Positions 1 to 11,773 of a stretch of 64,000 nucleotides of DNA are shown here, one piece after another. The notes under the pieces are model-generated. The model was not told where the DNA came from. It searched no databases and worked only from the letters and a program-made list of their open reading frames with translations. Made by a program: the position numbers and the translations under genes. This stretch comes from Polyodon spathula. Its lineage: Eukaryota; Chordata; Actinopteri; Acipenseriformes; Polyodontidae. The first letter of the stretch is position 1. The number at the start of each line of letters is the position of its first letter. The stretch spans positions 49,560,989-49,624,988 of the forward strand of contig NC_054538.1 of NCBI RefSeq assembly GCF_017654505.1, read 5' to 3'.

Positions 1-113
1 GCTGTTTCCCATATTCTAAATACCTGAGTGTTCTTGAAAGAATAATGTGACTGTGGGAGGGGGTAAGCTTGGACCATCACTCCATTACACACCATAACAT
101 TAACCCTTTGCAT
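1..113. other. unassigned intronic sequence
   Basis: Presumed elp3 intron. Nothing recognised before the TTAA that begins the first MITE. Confidence 0.5.
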
Positions 114-540
114 TTAATTAAGGTAGAATTTATTTTTAAATGCGCTGTTTAAAATGTTTTTTTTTTCCAGCGTAAAACAGGTTTAAAAGGCATTGAATCA
201 CAAAAGGACACTCAGTACTGTATCTCCAGCCAAGCCCCACCCCTTGTTCGCTGTATTTTTCACATACCTCTTTATAGACATGCATACTAATAAATCCTCT
301 CCTGATCAGTCATTTTATAACCAAACTCCTCAATAACGCGATCCAAGTCATTATTTTATTACTATAACATCTCCCAAAAAGCTCTGTAAATGTCTGCGAT
401 ATTCTTTGAGCGCTGGATGCAGAAGCAGCTATCTCCTTTGTTATGTCTGTGTTATCTCTGTAATGCATGGGGCTAGGAGATAAGCTCTTTTTTTCATTTG
501 GCGCCTATGGGTCTCACTCGGCCATTGAAAGGCTATTTTG
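114..540 (+). mobile_element. piggyBac-like MITE, copy A (truncated)
   Basis: It starts right after TTAA (110-113) with CCCTTTGC. It shares long stretches with copies at 10685-11303, 22113-22634 and 59858-60320: the GTAAAACAGGTTTAAAAGGC block, the CATCTCCAGCCAAGCCCCACCC block, and GTCTCACTCGGCCATTGAAAGG near its right side. The right terminus is missing after about 540. TTAA flanks and the CCCTTTGC-type end are typical of piggyBac-like elements; there is no coding capacity. Confidence 0.7.
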
Positions 541-2130
541 AATAGAGGATTTCCAAGGATATTGTCACAAGTGACCCTAAGACCCATCTTCCCTTGCACA
601 AGGTGCGAGTGCCTTTTTTGAGTGAAAGGTGTATGCAGCAGAGATGGATGGCTCTTTGATAGAAACAGTTTAACTTATGTGAAGTCTTCCCACTGATGAT
701 GGGAATGAGAATGTAGAGATGGGAGCCCAGCTAATGATTTAAGTCTTTTGCAGGTATCAGGCTTTTAAAGACTGGGTCACCTACAACTGTGGTGGCTTTG
801 ACAGACTCACTAAGAGCAGAAACTGACCCAAGACTGTCACAGCTACTGGAAGCAGGCTGATCTTTGGGATACAAATTAAACATTTGTGAAACTGCAACAA
901 ATATTGTAATGACTAATGTATTTTAAAGAATATAAAGTCAGAAGAAATATTAACCACATTGTTAACACACTACTCAGAAGAAATGTTATATTGTACTTTG
1001 TATTAATATATGAGATTATAGGATTCCATATTCCTGTTTGTTCTCAATTTAACAAGCCTATAGTTTAATGGATTAAAAGTCAAGTTTCTTATTTAGAAAA
1101 GATCTGAAAGTAGTCTTTAAGCTAAACACAGGTATTCTAGAATAATTCAAACAGAATAGAAGTGTAAATGTTTTATTATAACAGAGGACAAGTTATGTTT
1201 GAATATAAGACAATGAAGAGTAAACTGTATTTAATAACTTTTAGTACTCACTGGATCTACTGAAGGAAAATAACTAATTTAGTGACCTCTACTTTACCTA
1301 CACATAGCAAGGCTGTGCTGGCATGAAAAAATAAGTTTTGGCAGTTGAAGTGGGACTCAATGTAATCAGCAGTTTTGAATCCAATGCCTTTCTATAATGA
1401 GCAATCTTTTAAAAAAAATTAACTAATGAAATACCTTTTGATAACAGAATAAGGGAGTACATAGTGAAATGTCCGTTCTCTTCATTATATTATAGAAATT
1501 AATGAAAATTTGGCAGCCAAAGCAAGCATTTCATTTAAATTAGAAGAGTTGCCTACAGTATAAGCTCTATCAGGAAGATAGCGACTTTAACTGGGATGTT
1601 TGTGAGCCAAAAATACAAATTACAAAAGAAAAAGCAACTGTTAGAGTTACATTTAAAACTAAAAAAAAAGCGCCGCAAGTCACATGGTTCGGCAACCATA
1701 TCGAATTTTACGGAGATTGTTAAAACGTCTACGTTGTGAAAGAGCAGCAAGTCTACTCTGGTTCCCTTGCCTTTCAGGTTGAAAGCAGGCTTGCTGCTTT
1801 CAAGGAATCCGTGACTCCCAATTCAGCCTTTTTCTTTTATTCTTTCTTCCTCAGCAACCTGCATGCGCTTGCACTGCCGACTGCTGTTTTACTATCTGTG
1901 GTACAGGAGTCATCTGTCTGTGCAGTATTAATTTAAAGGAGTGAGTGTTGTCATCTTTTTAGCCTTTCAATCATGTGGGAGCATGTCCTCCACTGGGGCT
2001 AAACTCTGCCTTACCCCTGCTCTCGAGCAACTCAGCTGTGTGTTACAACCTGAAATCTTGATACATTTAAATGGGATTATTTTTCCCCTTGATTTATACA
2101 ACCTACTCAACACTTTGAAGGCAGGAGAAT
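541..2130. other. unassigned AT-rich intronic sequence
   Basis: No exon, repeat or RNA gene recognised. Small open frames near 1553-1750 and 1736-2141 lack any recognisable motif and look like chance. Confidence 0.5.
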
Positions 2131-2149
2131 TTTTACTGTGAAACAATAG

Positions 2150-3372
2150 TTAATGAAAAACAAAAAACTGAAATGTCTTGGTTAGATAAGTAACCACCTT
2201 TGGTAGCAATTACAGTGGTGACACTTTTGGGGTAAGTCTCTACCAGGTTTGCACATCTGAATTGTGCAATATCCACCCATTCTTCTTGGCAAAATTGTTC
2301 AAGCTCTGCCAAGTTGGATGGGTATCGTTGGTGGACAGCAATCTTCAAATCTTACCACAGATTCTCAATTGGATTCAAATCCGGGCTTTGACTGGGCCAC
2401 TCTAGGACATTCACTTTCTTGTTTTTAAGCCACTCCAGTGTCACTTTGGCTATGTGCTTGGGGTCATTGTCCTGCTGAAAGGTGAATCTCTGTCCCAGTC
2501 TTAGGTCTTTTGCAGACTGAAGCAGGTTTTCCTCAAGGATTTGCCTGTATTTAGCTCCATCCATTTTGCCCTGTACCCTGACAAGCTTCCCAGTCCCCGT
2601 CGATGAAATGCATCCCCATAGCATGATGCTGCCACCACCGTGCTTCACAGTAGGGATGGTGTTACCTGGGTGATGTGCTGTGTTGGGTTTGCGCCAGACA
2701 TAACGCTTTGCATTTAGGCCAGTGTGACAGGGTCTTCCTCGGGTCACACGCGTGGGTAGCCGCTGTTCAAGCATACAGAGAGACTGAGGTTGGTGTTGAA
2801 ACGCCGGCACAGGCGCGCAGGATTTATTAACAACAAACAGAAAGTGAAAGTAAAATAAAGGCGGTCATATGACGTTACCAGCGATGGTAACGCACAGAGG
2901 ACAAATACAGAAAACCGTACAAAAAGTGCAAAATAAAACACAATACCCCAAACTATAACTCAAAAGGTGCCGTGAAAACGGCAGGCCTTGCAGCAGCCCC
3001 GAGCTACCTCCCGCGGATGTTTTTAAACTGACGGACACTCGGTCGAGACCCGCCCACGTGCTGATTGAGGACCAGCACAGCCAATCACTTGCTGCCCTTC
3101 CCCTCAACCAAGCATAGCAAGCAGCTAGTCTCAATCGAGCGCCCGTCTGTAAACAATAATACAATCAAACTAATCAATTCCAAAACAATACACAATAAAC
3201 CCATTCCCACATATAAACCACACCAACGCTAATTTACCACTGTGCAGGGCAGTCGCACTGCCACAGCCAGATAGTTCAATTTTTGTTTAAATCGGACCAC
3301 ATAATCTTTTGTCACATCTTTTCGGAGTCTCCCACGTGCCTTCTTGCAAATTCCACACAGGATTTTACATGG
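2150..3372 (-). mobile_element. Tc1/mariner relic, transposase on minus strand, split by a solo LTR
   Basis: The minus strand encodes the C-terminal half of a Tc1-type transposase: [26 protein letters not shown] and [12 protein letters not shown], the classic catalytic-domain motifs. Sequence between about 2150 and 2722 resumes at 3271 with the expected continuation (AGTTCAAT..., TCTCCCACGTGCC), so the bases between are a later insertion. The element is truncated near 3372, and its reading frame breaks near 2350. Non-functional. Confidence 0.85.
2723..3265 (-). mobile_element. Solo LTR (543 bp) inserted in the Tc1 relic
   Basis: The insert starts TGTGACAG and ends CTGCCACA, so its ends are near-perfect inverted repeats with TG...CA termini. 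It is flanked by the 5-bp direct repeat GCCAG (2718-2722 and 3266-3270). On the minus strand it carries GTTAATAAATCC late in the sequence, a plausible polyadenylation signal, which sets the orientation. These are the marks of a single LTR left after recombination. Open frames inside it are not meaningful. Confidence 0.88.
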
Positions 3373-3700
3373 GTATCGTGCACGGATGCAGCACTAGGCA
3401 CCAGTTAGAATGTGCACTGCAGGCTGTGTGAAAGCGGAAAAACACTGTCTCATTGAGGTTTGGGATTTGAGAAAAGTTTATTTGATTTTAAAAAACATTG
3501 ACGTTGTTTACATTTTTGTTTGTTTAATACAATTATGGCTGCTCTGTTACTGTCTGTGTTTACAGCTTTCAGCAAAAGCTAACATTATTTGTTATTGTTT
3601 CATATATATATTTTAAAAACCTGGTGAGGATGCGTGACTTATCAGCTACAGATTGTTTTGCTAGCTGACCGTCATGCATCCTTATATAACTCATGCAGAA
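3373..3700. other. unassigned sequence
   Basis: No gene recognised between the Tc1 relic and the hairpin region. Imperfect inverted repeats (GGATGCGTGA near 3628 and TCATGCATCC near 3672) precede the TATA-like site. Confidence 0.4.
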
Positions 3701-3701
3701 T

Positions 3702-3762
3702 GTGACCGAGGGATAAAAAGATAATTGTTAGCCAGTTAATCCCTCGGTCACCACTATAAAAA
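3702..3762 (+). promoter_or_regulatory. 13-bp inverted repeat followed by a TATA-like box
   Basis: GTGACCGAGGGAT (3702-3714) and its exact reverse complement ATCCCTCGGTCAC (3739-3751) can form a hairpin with a 24-base loop. CTATAAAAAC follows at about 3753. This sits just before the start of the proline-rich open frames and could be the promoter of a retroelement. The repeat is seen directly; the promoter role is inference. Confidence 0.4.
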
Positions 3763-3770
3763 CCGGTAGC

Positions 3771-4849
3771 TTGGGTTGCACAGAGAGGTGTGTCAGAGGT
3801 GAGACCATGCCAGATGTTTGCCTCACCTGTCTGGATGAGGAAGGGTGGTGCTTCCTGAGTGGTAAGGTCAGGTGCCTTCCATTCAGCCACAGCCACGTAT
3901 GGCAGGAGATGGAGAAGCCTGAGCATCCAGCATCAGGGGAAGAGGTTCCGCTGGCTCAGAGGCTGACAAATCCTCTGAGGGAATCTGGGACTGGCTGGTG
4001 GAGCCTGGGAGGAATGCCGAAGAGGCCCTCCCTGATGTGATCAACTTCCTGTGGGCCGGAGTTGGAGAGCGATGGGAAGCCTGGGAAAAGCAACACCCCC
4101 CAGTGTCCCTCCCAGATATTGCGGACGTGGTAATCCGCTACCTGGCTGCAGATATGGCAGGGCTCCCGCTATCTCCAGCTCCATCTCGAGAAGCCCTGCT
4201 GCTGTTGTCTCCAGCATCAGCAGGAGAGAAACCATCACTGTCATCTCCAGTGCCAGAGGGAGAGGAGCCATCGCTGCCATCTCCAGCTCCAGAGGGAGAG
4301 GAGCCATCGCTGCCATCTCCAGCAGCAGAAGGAAAGGAGCCATTGCTGTCGTCTCCAGTGCCAGACGGAGAGGGGCCATCGCTGCCATCTCCAGCGCCAG
4401 AGGGAAAGAAGCCATCGCTGCCATCTCCAGCGCCAGAGGGAGAGGAGCCAGAAGGAGACTGCTTGTTGCTCCCACCTCCACCACCAGGAGCAGAGCAGCA
4501 GGAGCTGCCTCTGCCTCCGCCACCTCCACCACCAGGAGCAGAGCAGCAGGAGCTGCCTCTGCCGCTCCCACCTCCACCAGCAGAGGATGACTACCTGCTG
4601 GTTCCTCCTCCACCACCATGGCAGGACTACCTTCACCACCTGGGAGCACTGTCTGCCATTCCCACCTCCACCGCTAGGGGGAAAAGTGGAGCTCCCATTG
4701 CCGACTTCTTGGCCAGGGGCACCCTTCCCAGCGTCACCTCCCGAGGGTCCGCTGCTGCCGTCGCCTGGGGTCGTCAGCTCTGCCTCGCCCAGGGATGCCA
4801 CATGAGGCATTTTTTTTTTTTTTTTTTTTTTTATTCCTATGAGTTGTGA
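3771..4849 (+). pseudogene. Proline/glutamate-rich ORF with a 36-bp coding minisatellite, unknown family
   Basis: Two overlapping plus frames (3771-4040 and 3998-4849) probably belong to one broken reading frame. The first includes MPDVCLTCLDEEGWCF; the second includes WEAWEKQHPPVSLPDIADVV and then five or six 12-residue units of the type SLPSPAPEGEEP (about 4217-4452). Two longer proline units follow (LPPPPPPGAEQQELPLP type, about 4470-4575). The frame runs into a T tract at 4811-4832. I know of similar proline-rich repeats in fish repetitive DNA but cannot name the family. The upstream hairpin and TATA-like site suggest a retroelement gag-like frame, which is inference. GC content is well above the surroundings. 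Confidence 0.45.
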
Positions 4850-5903
4850 GCATTGTTTAACCCTTTCAGGAACAAGCATTTTTCAGTGGGATGCTCCCCT
4901 GGGACCAGGCTCTTTTTGATTGTAGTTGACTCTAGTTCTATAAAAATTCACTAAAAATCTATTGCTACAGTAGCATCTTGCAAATGATGTCCTTTTTATC
5001 AGAATACTCTGGGGAACATTATAAAGTACTTTAGAAACCATACAAACTTTATTCTCTGACCCGAGGGACCTTAAAATACTTCCTGAAAGTTCTGTTGAAA
5101 AATATTGATATTGATATTGATGGGTAGATCACAAGCCATTGTTTCATCTGACGGATTGTAATGATACAATACATGGTTATTATCAGGGACTTTATAAGCA
5201 ATAATGGACAGTACTCGAGTTATTTTCCCAAAATAAATATTTATAAATAAAATAATATTCATTATTATTATCAGTAATAAGGAAAAAGTGTACCTGATAC
5301 ATTTAGTTCATGAAATAGTACCTGCTTAAATCCACTAATTTCTTGATATTTATAAATGTTGTACAAACATTAAAACACATGAGACAAAATAAATGTTCTA
5401 ATATAATTATAAGTCAAATAAATCAGATTAACATTGTTTGCCCTTTTTTTATTCGCTCTAAACAAGTTCCTGTGATGTTTTGTTTCTGCGGGCTGCTCTA
5501 AACTGTCTCTGCCCTTCAGACGTGGGCCACACCAAATTGCCCCCCCCCCCCCCCCATAACGTCACACAAAAGAAAAAAAAAAAAAAAAACTATTAGGACG
5601 TGAGCTTCAGTCCCTCCCCTATCCATTGATGTGTGTTTCAAGCCTGTACTGCAAAGTACGGTGGCCCTGTAAGTCTAAAAAATGAAGTGCTTTTTTTTTA
5701 TCGTATTTACATGATCGCAGTCCTAGAAGCCCACTTGAGTCAAAGTGCCACAGTCTTTGTATTTTTTTCATCAGAGACACATCAAATATCACTTTCCAAA
5801 GTTTTTGAGTTTGCAGATTCAATAAGCGGTCATTAGCCTTATATTGAAAAATAATATTTTCTTTTTTTGTACACCACAAAAATACCTACAATCACCAAAT
5901 AAA
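4850..5903. other. unassigned sequence with homopolymer tracts
   Basis: No gene seen. It contains a C tract near 5540-5556 followed by an A tract near 5571-5589. Confidence 0.5.
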
Positions 5904-6563
5904 TACAGTAAAACCTCCTATAAAGTCACTCCACATGTCAGCATTCTGTATAACTTGGCATGATTTTTGGGTCCCGACCAAATCCTTACAGAAATGATAA
6001 CATGTAAAACTGGCACTGGGTCATGTGATTTTTCTTTACTAAGATTACAACTAGCATACATTAAAAAACAAACAGAAAACAAGAAAAAAACACATGGGCT
6101 AATACTCGCTTGTCCCGCCTGAGTCATTCTGAATTGTGCCGTGGTTGAACAGAAATAAATGTCTAAATGTCCACACAATGAGTTCTCTTGAAAGAAAATG
6201 TGTGCTTATCAAAAAAGCTGAATGTTTAGCAAAACCAATACAAAAAGCCATTTGAAACATGTCTACTGAAAAGCAACACAAAGAAAACCTGAATGCCAGC
6301 AAAAAGCAACTGAATCCTGGATGTAGGTACAGTATAAACAAGTAAATGTTTTCTATGCGTAGAAATGGTATAAGCAGACTCATGCTGACTTTATACTGTC
6401 TACAGTAATAGTTGTTCTTTTTAACATGTTCAAGTAGTTTTGTCATTTTACCATTTTTAGGTACAGAATTTGATTTTTTACAATAATTCTGTAATCCAGC
6501 ACACTATCTAATCCGGCACACTTTTCCAATCCCAAAGAACTCCAGACTACAGGTTTTACTGTT
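5904..6563. mobile_element. Tigger/pogo-like non-autonomous element (candidate)
   Basis: The ends are inverted: CAGTAAAACCT preceded by TA at 5904-5905, and AGGTTTTACTG ending at 6561. Near the right end, AATCCAGCACACTATCTAATCC and GGCACACTTTTCCAATCCC resemble pogo/Tigger termini as I remember them. No intact transposase is visible, and the right-hand TA duplication is absent or mutated. The family call is moderate; the inverted ends are seen directly. Confidence 0.5.
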
Positions 6564-7530
6564 CTATGTCTTACATATTTGTTAGTTTCTTTGATTTCTC
6601 TCATCGTACTTTACTACATAATCTACACAATCACAAAATTCCCCAAAATAATTAGCAAATAAATTATGATAAATAAATACATCTTGCAGCCTAAGTGGTC
6701 TCCACCTGAACTGCGTAAATTAAACCACCACCATCACAAACATCCCATACAATTTGTTAATAAAAAAGAATAAGTTTTGCTCAAGAATTAAGAGGAACCA
6801 TTAGGACTTTAAAACTTTCAAAAGCCTTGTTAAATAAACATGAAACCACTGTCTGATCACTTTCTGGATGGAAATCAGGACCAGAGATGCATTTGAACAG
6901 CACATCCGTTTTTAGCCCCACCCACTTCCAATGACATCATCCAAGTAAATCCAAATACGAGTATTTGTAGGAGTACTGGTTTAGTACGATTATGAGGAAT
7001 GGGTTTCCTGCACACCCCTAGTCACAATATCGTAGAGAATTAATGTATGTATGCTGCAGTTGGTACAGTGAGCAACATCAGCCAAACTGACATTTAAGTT
7101 ACCTGCAGCACTAGTATGATTTGATATTCAGTTGATAAAACTTTCATAAAGCAAGCATTGCTAAATTTCACTAGACTGATTGACTGGGATCAAATATCTA
7201 ATGAATCAAAGCCTGGCAATTCAGTTCCACTCTGCACAGGAGTGAATTGCAGTGAACTAATCAAAGGGGGTAAAACCACTGAGTTTTGTTACAAGAATCA
7301 AAAAATGCTGAATTTCTGGGGGGCTGCATTAGCATCACTTGAAAAATAAGGTAAACTTTCAATTCACTGAAAATCAGAGCTGTGAGAAATTACTTGCTGT
7401 GCAAACATTTTCTAAGAAGGGATTTTCTTATCCACATCCTTCACGCCAGGAGACTGAACAGAAAAGGCAGAAGTTCAAGTTGAAACCAATTTATCTCATT
7501 GATTATTTATTACAGCAAATTAATACTCAA
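6564..7530. other. unassigned intronic sequence
   Basis: Nothing recognised. Open frames at 7158-7349 and 7339-7734 have no recognisable domain. Confidence 0.45.
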
Positions 7531-7629
7531 CATGTGTTATGTATGCAACAGGCAGTCCGTCGAACACACGGACAACTCTGGGGCGTTATGAAGCATGAGA
7601 CGAAGTTGAGTGCCTCCAACCCCCGAGAA

Positions 7630-8245
7630 GTTGGTATATTCAACGTATACGGACGTCTTGAAGTGCCTTATTGCATTTATAATCCAGGCCAAACAGTGGA
7701 TTTGACGAAAAAAAAAAGCATAAATCATGTTTAGTGAAAAAAATGTGTTGTTTTTTATTAAATATCCTTACGCCAATAAAGTAGTCCCATTTATAACTTT
7801 GAACTACACACTAAGTTAAGCTGAGAATTAATTTTATTGGAAAATGAAAATCTAGATTTGATATTGTGGACACTGCCATTGAAAAGATGCACCAGGGGGC
7901 GGGGTTGAGACGGCAGCGAGTTTTTTTTTTTCCTTGTCACTGACAGAGGTTGTTCCAGTTCATTTAATTATTCTTTATCCAAATCAGCATGTCTGCTTAC
8001 TACTTTGGGATTTTTTGCAGGTAACTGGTCACACGTTTCATAGTTACAGCGGTACATCTGTAACTGTGAAAACAAAATGGCTACCGTCCGATACTTTTAA
8101 ATTCTGTGAGACACTGCAGTCATTTAGAATATGTGACAAGGCTCCAACTGTCCGTATCCATCCAATATAGGGACAGCTGGAACCTTGCTCAACCAATCAC
8201 ATTGCTTGTTTCACTTTCCACTGCCCACCCTGGACTTCTTAAAAC
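7630..8245 (+). repeat. Dispersed repeat family R1, copy 1
   Basis: Shares a series of blocks, in the same order, with 58510-58945: ATTTATAATCCA, GCATAAATCATGTTTAG, CCAATAAAGTAGTCCCATTT, CCAACTGTCCGTATCCATCC and GCTGGAACCTTGCTC. The other copy has near-inverted ends (TTTATAATCC and GGATTATAAA), suggesting a MITE. Here the right end is degraded. There is extra sequence at about 7900-8010 absent from the other copy. Confidence 0.65.
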
Positions 8246-8809
8246 TGTAGAGCAGCACATTTGCCATGCGTGTCAGTGTGCTATTTCATAGTGTATTAGA
8301 GTTTCTGCTTCTGCAGAAATAAGTAGAATAAAACTAATTAACAAAAACAAGCACTATATTAGTGTAAAGAAAAAGCTAGCATCCTCTTCGGAATATACAT
8401 GCACACAAACATGTATAAATGAAGACAGGGGTTGAACACCACATTTTGCAAATTGCATTCATGTAAAATATCAAATCTGCATCTCCCTGTTACAAATCAG
8501 TTTTAGTGATCATGGGCAAGAGAGCAGCTCTGAAAGGGGACTGATTTTTGACACTCAGTAGGACTACTTCCAGTATTGGGTTGGAGAAGGAGGTAAAGGT
8601 CACCGGCCCATTTCAGCCGACTGAAGGTACTTATTTAGCGGAGCAAATGTGAAATCTTCATTGAATTTGACACACCTATGTTCACTTTAAGCATGCTCTA
8701 AAGTCTCTGGTAATGATCCACTCATTTCCCCTAATTTATAAGTCTTCTCTCACAGTCAGTTATATAAGGACAATGTCTAATTCATGGTTATTAATCTTGA
8801 AAGTCTCAC
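8246..8809. other. elp3 intron, unassigned
   Basis: No repeat or gene recognised. Confidence 0.5.
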
Positions 8810-8900
8810 CTCTGTGCCCAAATCCTTCATTCGAGCGAGTGCCAGCTCTCGCAGATTCCCATGTTCTACTCCAGAGCTCACAAGTGGCATTGGGATATCT
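8810..8900 (-). CDS. elp3: elp3 internal exon (about residues 367-397)
   Basis: Fourth and last elp3 exon visible. After an AACAG acceptor, base A completes Arg, then [20 protein letters not shown] and [10 protein letters not shown] follow, with a GTGAGA donor after 8810. Length 91 nt is 1 plus 30 codons. The final residues (GTE) differ slightly from the mammalian GIQ as I remember it, normal for an exon edge. I searched 1-8800 for the next exon (HHKVRPYQVE or GGWETFLSYEDP region) and saw none, so the acetyltransferase-domain exons probably lie left of the window. Confidence 0.93.
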
Positions 8901-9404
8901 CTGTTAAAGGGGAGACAGTTTTTTAGTGATGCCTACATCAATCCGGTCAGTGAGAAACACAGGAAGTACCTTGAATAAACAGAACCCTAACATCACATTT
9001 CCCTGCTTTTATTGTTTTAATATCAACCCTAAATGATGCATTAACAAAGTTTTGTGCAAATAATTGCCTTCCTTTTTGAGAATATATAATTAGAAAGAAG
9101 ATACCCTGTATATTGTAATAGAGCACTACAAAAGTAAAAGTGGCTATATTTGTGAACTTTCGTGACACGTTCCACACTCAAACCCTTAAAGAGCAAGTAG
9201 TGGGTTCCAGAAAAATATAGCACTACATGTTGCTACAAATGTTTAAATATCGTAACTGTATTTTTTCTTTTCATTGTAGCATCCTGACAACATTTACACT
9301 TATAACTTTAAAGTCTGTTTCAAAGCACTAGCGCACTGATAGTGCAAGGATTATTGCCCACATTATCAAATAGGTAACGCAGCAACAACGATCCATGATA
9401 ACAA

Positions 9405-9470
9405 GCCAGTAAATGGTTACTTTTCTATTTCAGGGAACCCGGGTTAATGTAATCATTACCTAATAGGTGA
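9405..9470 (+). repeat. DIRS-like terminal fragment
   Basis: CTATTTCAGGGAACCCGGGTT followed by AATCATTACC matches, in reverse complement, the ends next to DIRS-like remnants at 25768-25825 and 49325-49390. Only the terminus is present. Confidence 0.4.
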
Positions 9471-10680
9471 GTATATGCAAGCTGTCACAAGGGCAATACT
9501 GCAAAATGACTGGAATGCTACTAGGCTAAGCTGAGAGGCTGCCTTGTGCGTTACCATTAGGAATCCCAGTAACAAGTAGCTAGGTCTAAAAATTGAGGCA
9601 GAAACTCTATGCTTGTGTTATAAGGGTCTACTCAGAAGCCGCCCTTAACACTAGTTCTAAAACCAGGGTTTTGAGGATTCACAACCCAAGTCTGCAGAAC
9701 CTAGTAAAGCTATGGTGTGATCTAGGGTGTTACCACAATATCATTATATCTCACCATCAAAACAACATTCATATTTAAGTGTAATCAAATCGTTCACTGA
9801 ACATATGAACATATATTTTTAAAGTAATCATCAAATTCTAGCTATACATAGGATTGATTCATCCAGCATATTTTTTTCTTTAGGACAATATTCAATCTTG
9901 ATTTAATTCAATGTTATCACATCAGTGCTGTTCAACAGTCAAAAACAAAATAAATGCATTGTTGTGAAAGTAATACACTTGTTTTAATTGAAAAGTTAAA
10001 AAAATAAAAAGTAGAGGTTGTATTAGGTTGTAATAATTTGTAATTTATAAAAACATATATTAACCATATATTCAGTAATAATTAGGATTCTAAATACATT
10101 CAACATTTAATATTGCGTTAATATATTTTTTCACGTAATAATTTAATGGTTAGTATTACTAATTTAAGCTGAATTTAAACAAAAATGCACCATGGAATTG
10201 TTTAATTACCAGTCCTTAAAAGTGAAGAAAGTTGAAACAGTGTATTAATTAAAAATTACTATACGTAGTTCTACTTGTGGTTAAAAGGTCAAGTTTGCAA
10301 TCTTCGCCACAGTTAAAGGCTTTTGAAGAAATACAAGATGGCTTTCTTCAGAACTCCATGTCCCATGATGCACCGAAGCCACACAACAAAGGGTTTTCAC
10401 TTCCTGTGTGCTTCAGTGCGGTTTTCCAGTGACGCAACACCAACACAAACAGGTTTTAAAAAGCACTTTGGTATTAAGCAACTTCAGATTCTTTTTACTT
10501 AATATATTTTAAGCACACTTTTAGATTTAGTAAGAACAAAGTTATTTTATTCAACATTTGACTTGAGCTTTTCTTCAAGAAGTCGTTTTCAAATCATATA
10601 TGTACAGTAATTATAATTCTAATGAATTAATTCAATTTTAATTTATTTTCTGAAGGAAACATTAGTTCATTTTTAGTGAT
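9471..10680. other. elp3 intron, unassigned AT-rich sequence
   Basis: No gene or known repeat recognised. Confidence 0.5.
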
Positions 10681-10684
10681 TTAG

Positions 10685-11303
10685 CCCTTAGCGATCCATT
10701 TATTTAGCGCTTGTCATGCGCGTCAGGTCCAATTTATTTTCACACGTGCCGTTTATTTTACACACGCTGTTTAAAAGTATTTTTCCACAGTAAAACAAGT
10801 TTAAAAGGCACTGCAGATCAACAGGACACTCGGTAATGCATCTCCAGCCAAGCCCCACCCCTCGTTCGCTGTATTTATCACATACCTCTTCACAGTAATG
10901 CATACTGATAAATCCTCTTCCGATCACTCGTTTTATCACCAAACTCTTCAATAATGCAATCCAAATCATTATTTCATTACTAGAACATCTCAAAAAGCTC
11001 TGTAGATGTCTGTGATATTCTTTGAGTGCTGGATGCGGAAGCAGCTATCTTCTTTGTTTATGTCCGTGTTAGGGCTGTGGTGCAGGGCCTCTGTGTATTG
11101 CTCAGATCTGCCCCCCACCCCCCACTTTTTTTTTTTTTTTTTTTTTGGCTTCTCTCGGCTCCTATCTGTCTCACTCGGCCATTGAAAGGTTTTCTTGGCG
11201 TTTTCCAGAGAAAAAACAACTATATACTTGTGCTTGATGTCTTTTTAATAACTGGAAAGGGAAAACTGTAATTGGACTTGGCCCGACATAGGACTGCAAA
11301 GGG
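10685..11303 (+). mobile_element. piggyBac-like MITE, copy B
   Basis: Flanked by TTAG (degenerate TTAA, 10681-10684) and TTAA (11304-11307). Terminal CCCTTAGCGATCC pairs with GGACTGCAAAGGG at the right. Its interior matches copies A, C and D, with the same order of blocks. It contains a T tract near 11127-11147. No transposase. Confidence 0.75.
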
Positions 11304-11307
11304 TTAA

Positions 11308-11741
11308 AAAACTAAAACAACCTTTTTTTTTTTTTTTTTTACCACTGGAATAAATAAATAAATGGAAAAAAGAAATAATCACCCTGAAAAAAATAGCAAT
11401 AAGGAGAATCTTCCTCACTATTGGTATAAGAAAACAGAATTAATAAAAAAAAAAAAATTTCAACTTCCAATGACTTAAACTATGCTGACAATCATATATA
11501 AACACCCCCCAGCTACAAACTTTAAACTGGTCACTGTTGTTTATAGACAAGAACGCAACTTATGAATATATTGTATTATGTTTTAAGCAACATATTAAGA
11601 TAATGTTTATTATGGCCATTTTTTATTTATTAGTTTAGTGTTAGTGTTTAGTTAAACGTTTAGTAAAATGTGGACTATTTTATTTTATTTTTTTATCTCG
11701 TTAGTACAACCGGCCCCCTTTGCAAATCAAACCTTTTTTTT

Positions 11742-11773
<32 letters not shown>

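Noticed and set aside
4041..4879. Long minus-strand open frames opposite the proline-rich ORF (202 and 212 residues)
   Set aside because: They are shadows of the 36-bp coding repeat; composition (Trp/Arg or Ala/Met runs) follows the repeat and no motif is visible.
1..8800. Search for the next elp3 exon (acetyltransferase domain)
   Set aside because: No minus-strand segment resembling the expected residues with splice sites was found.
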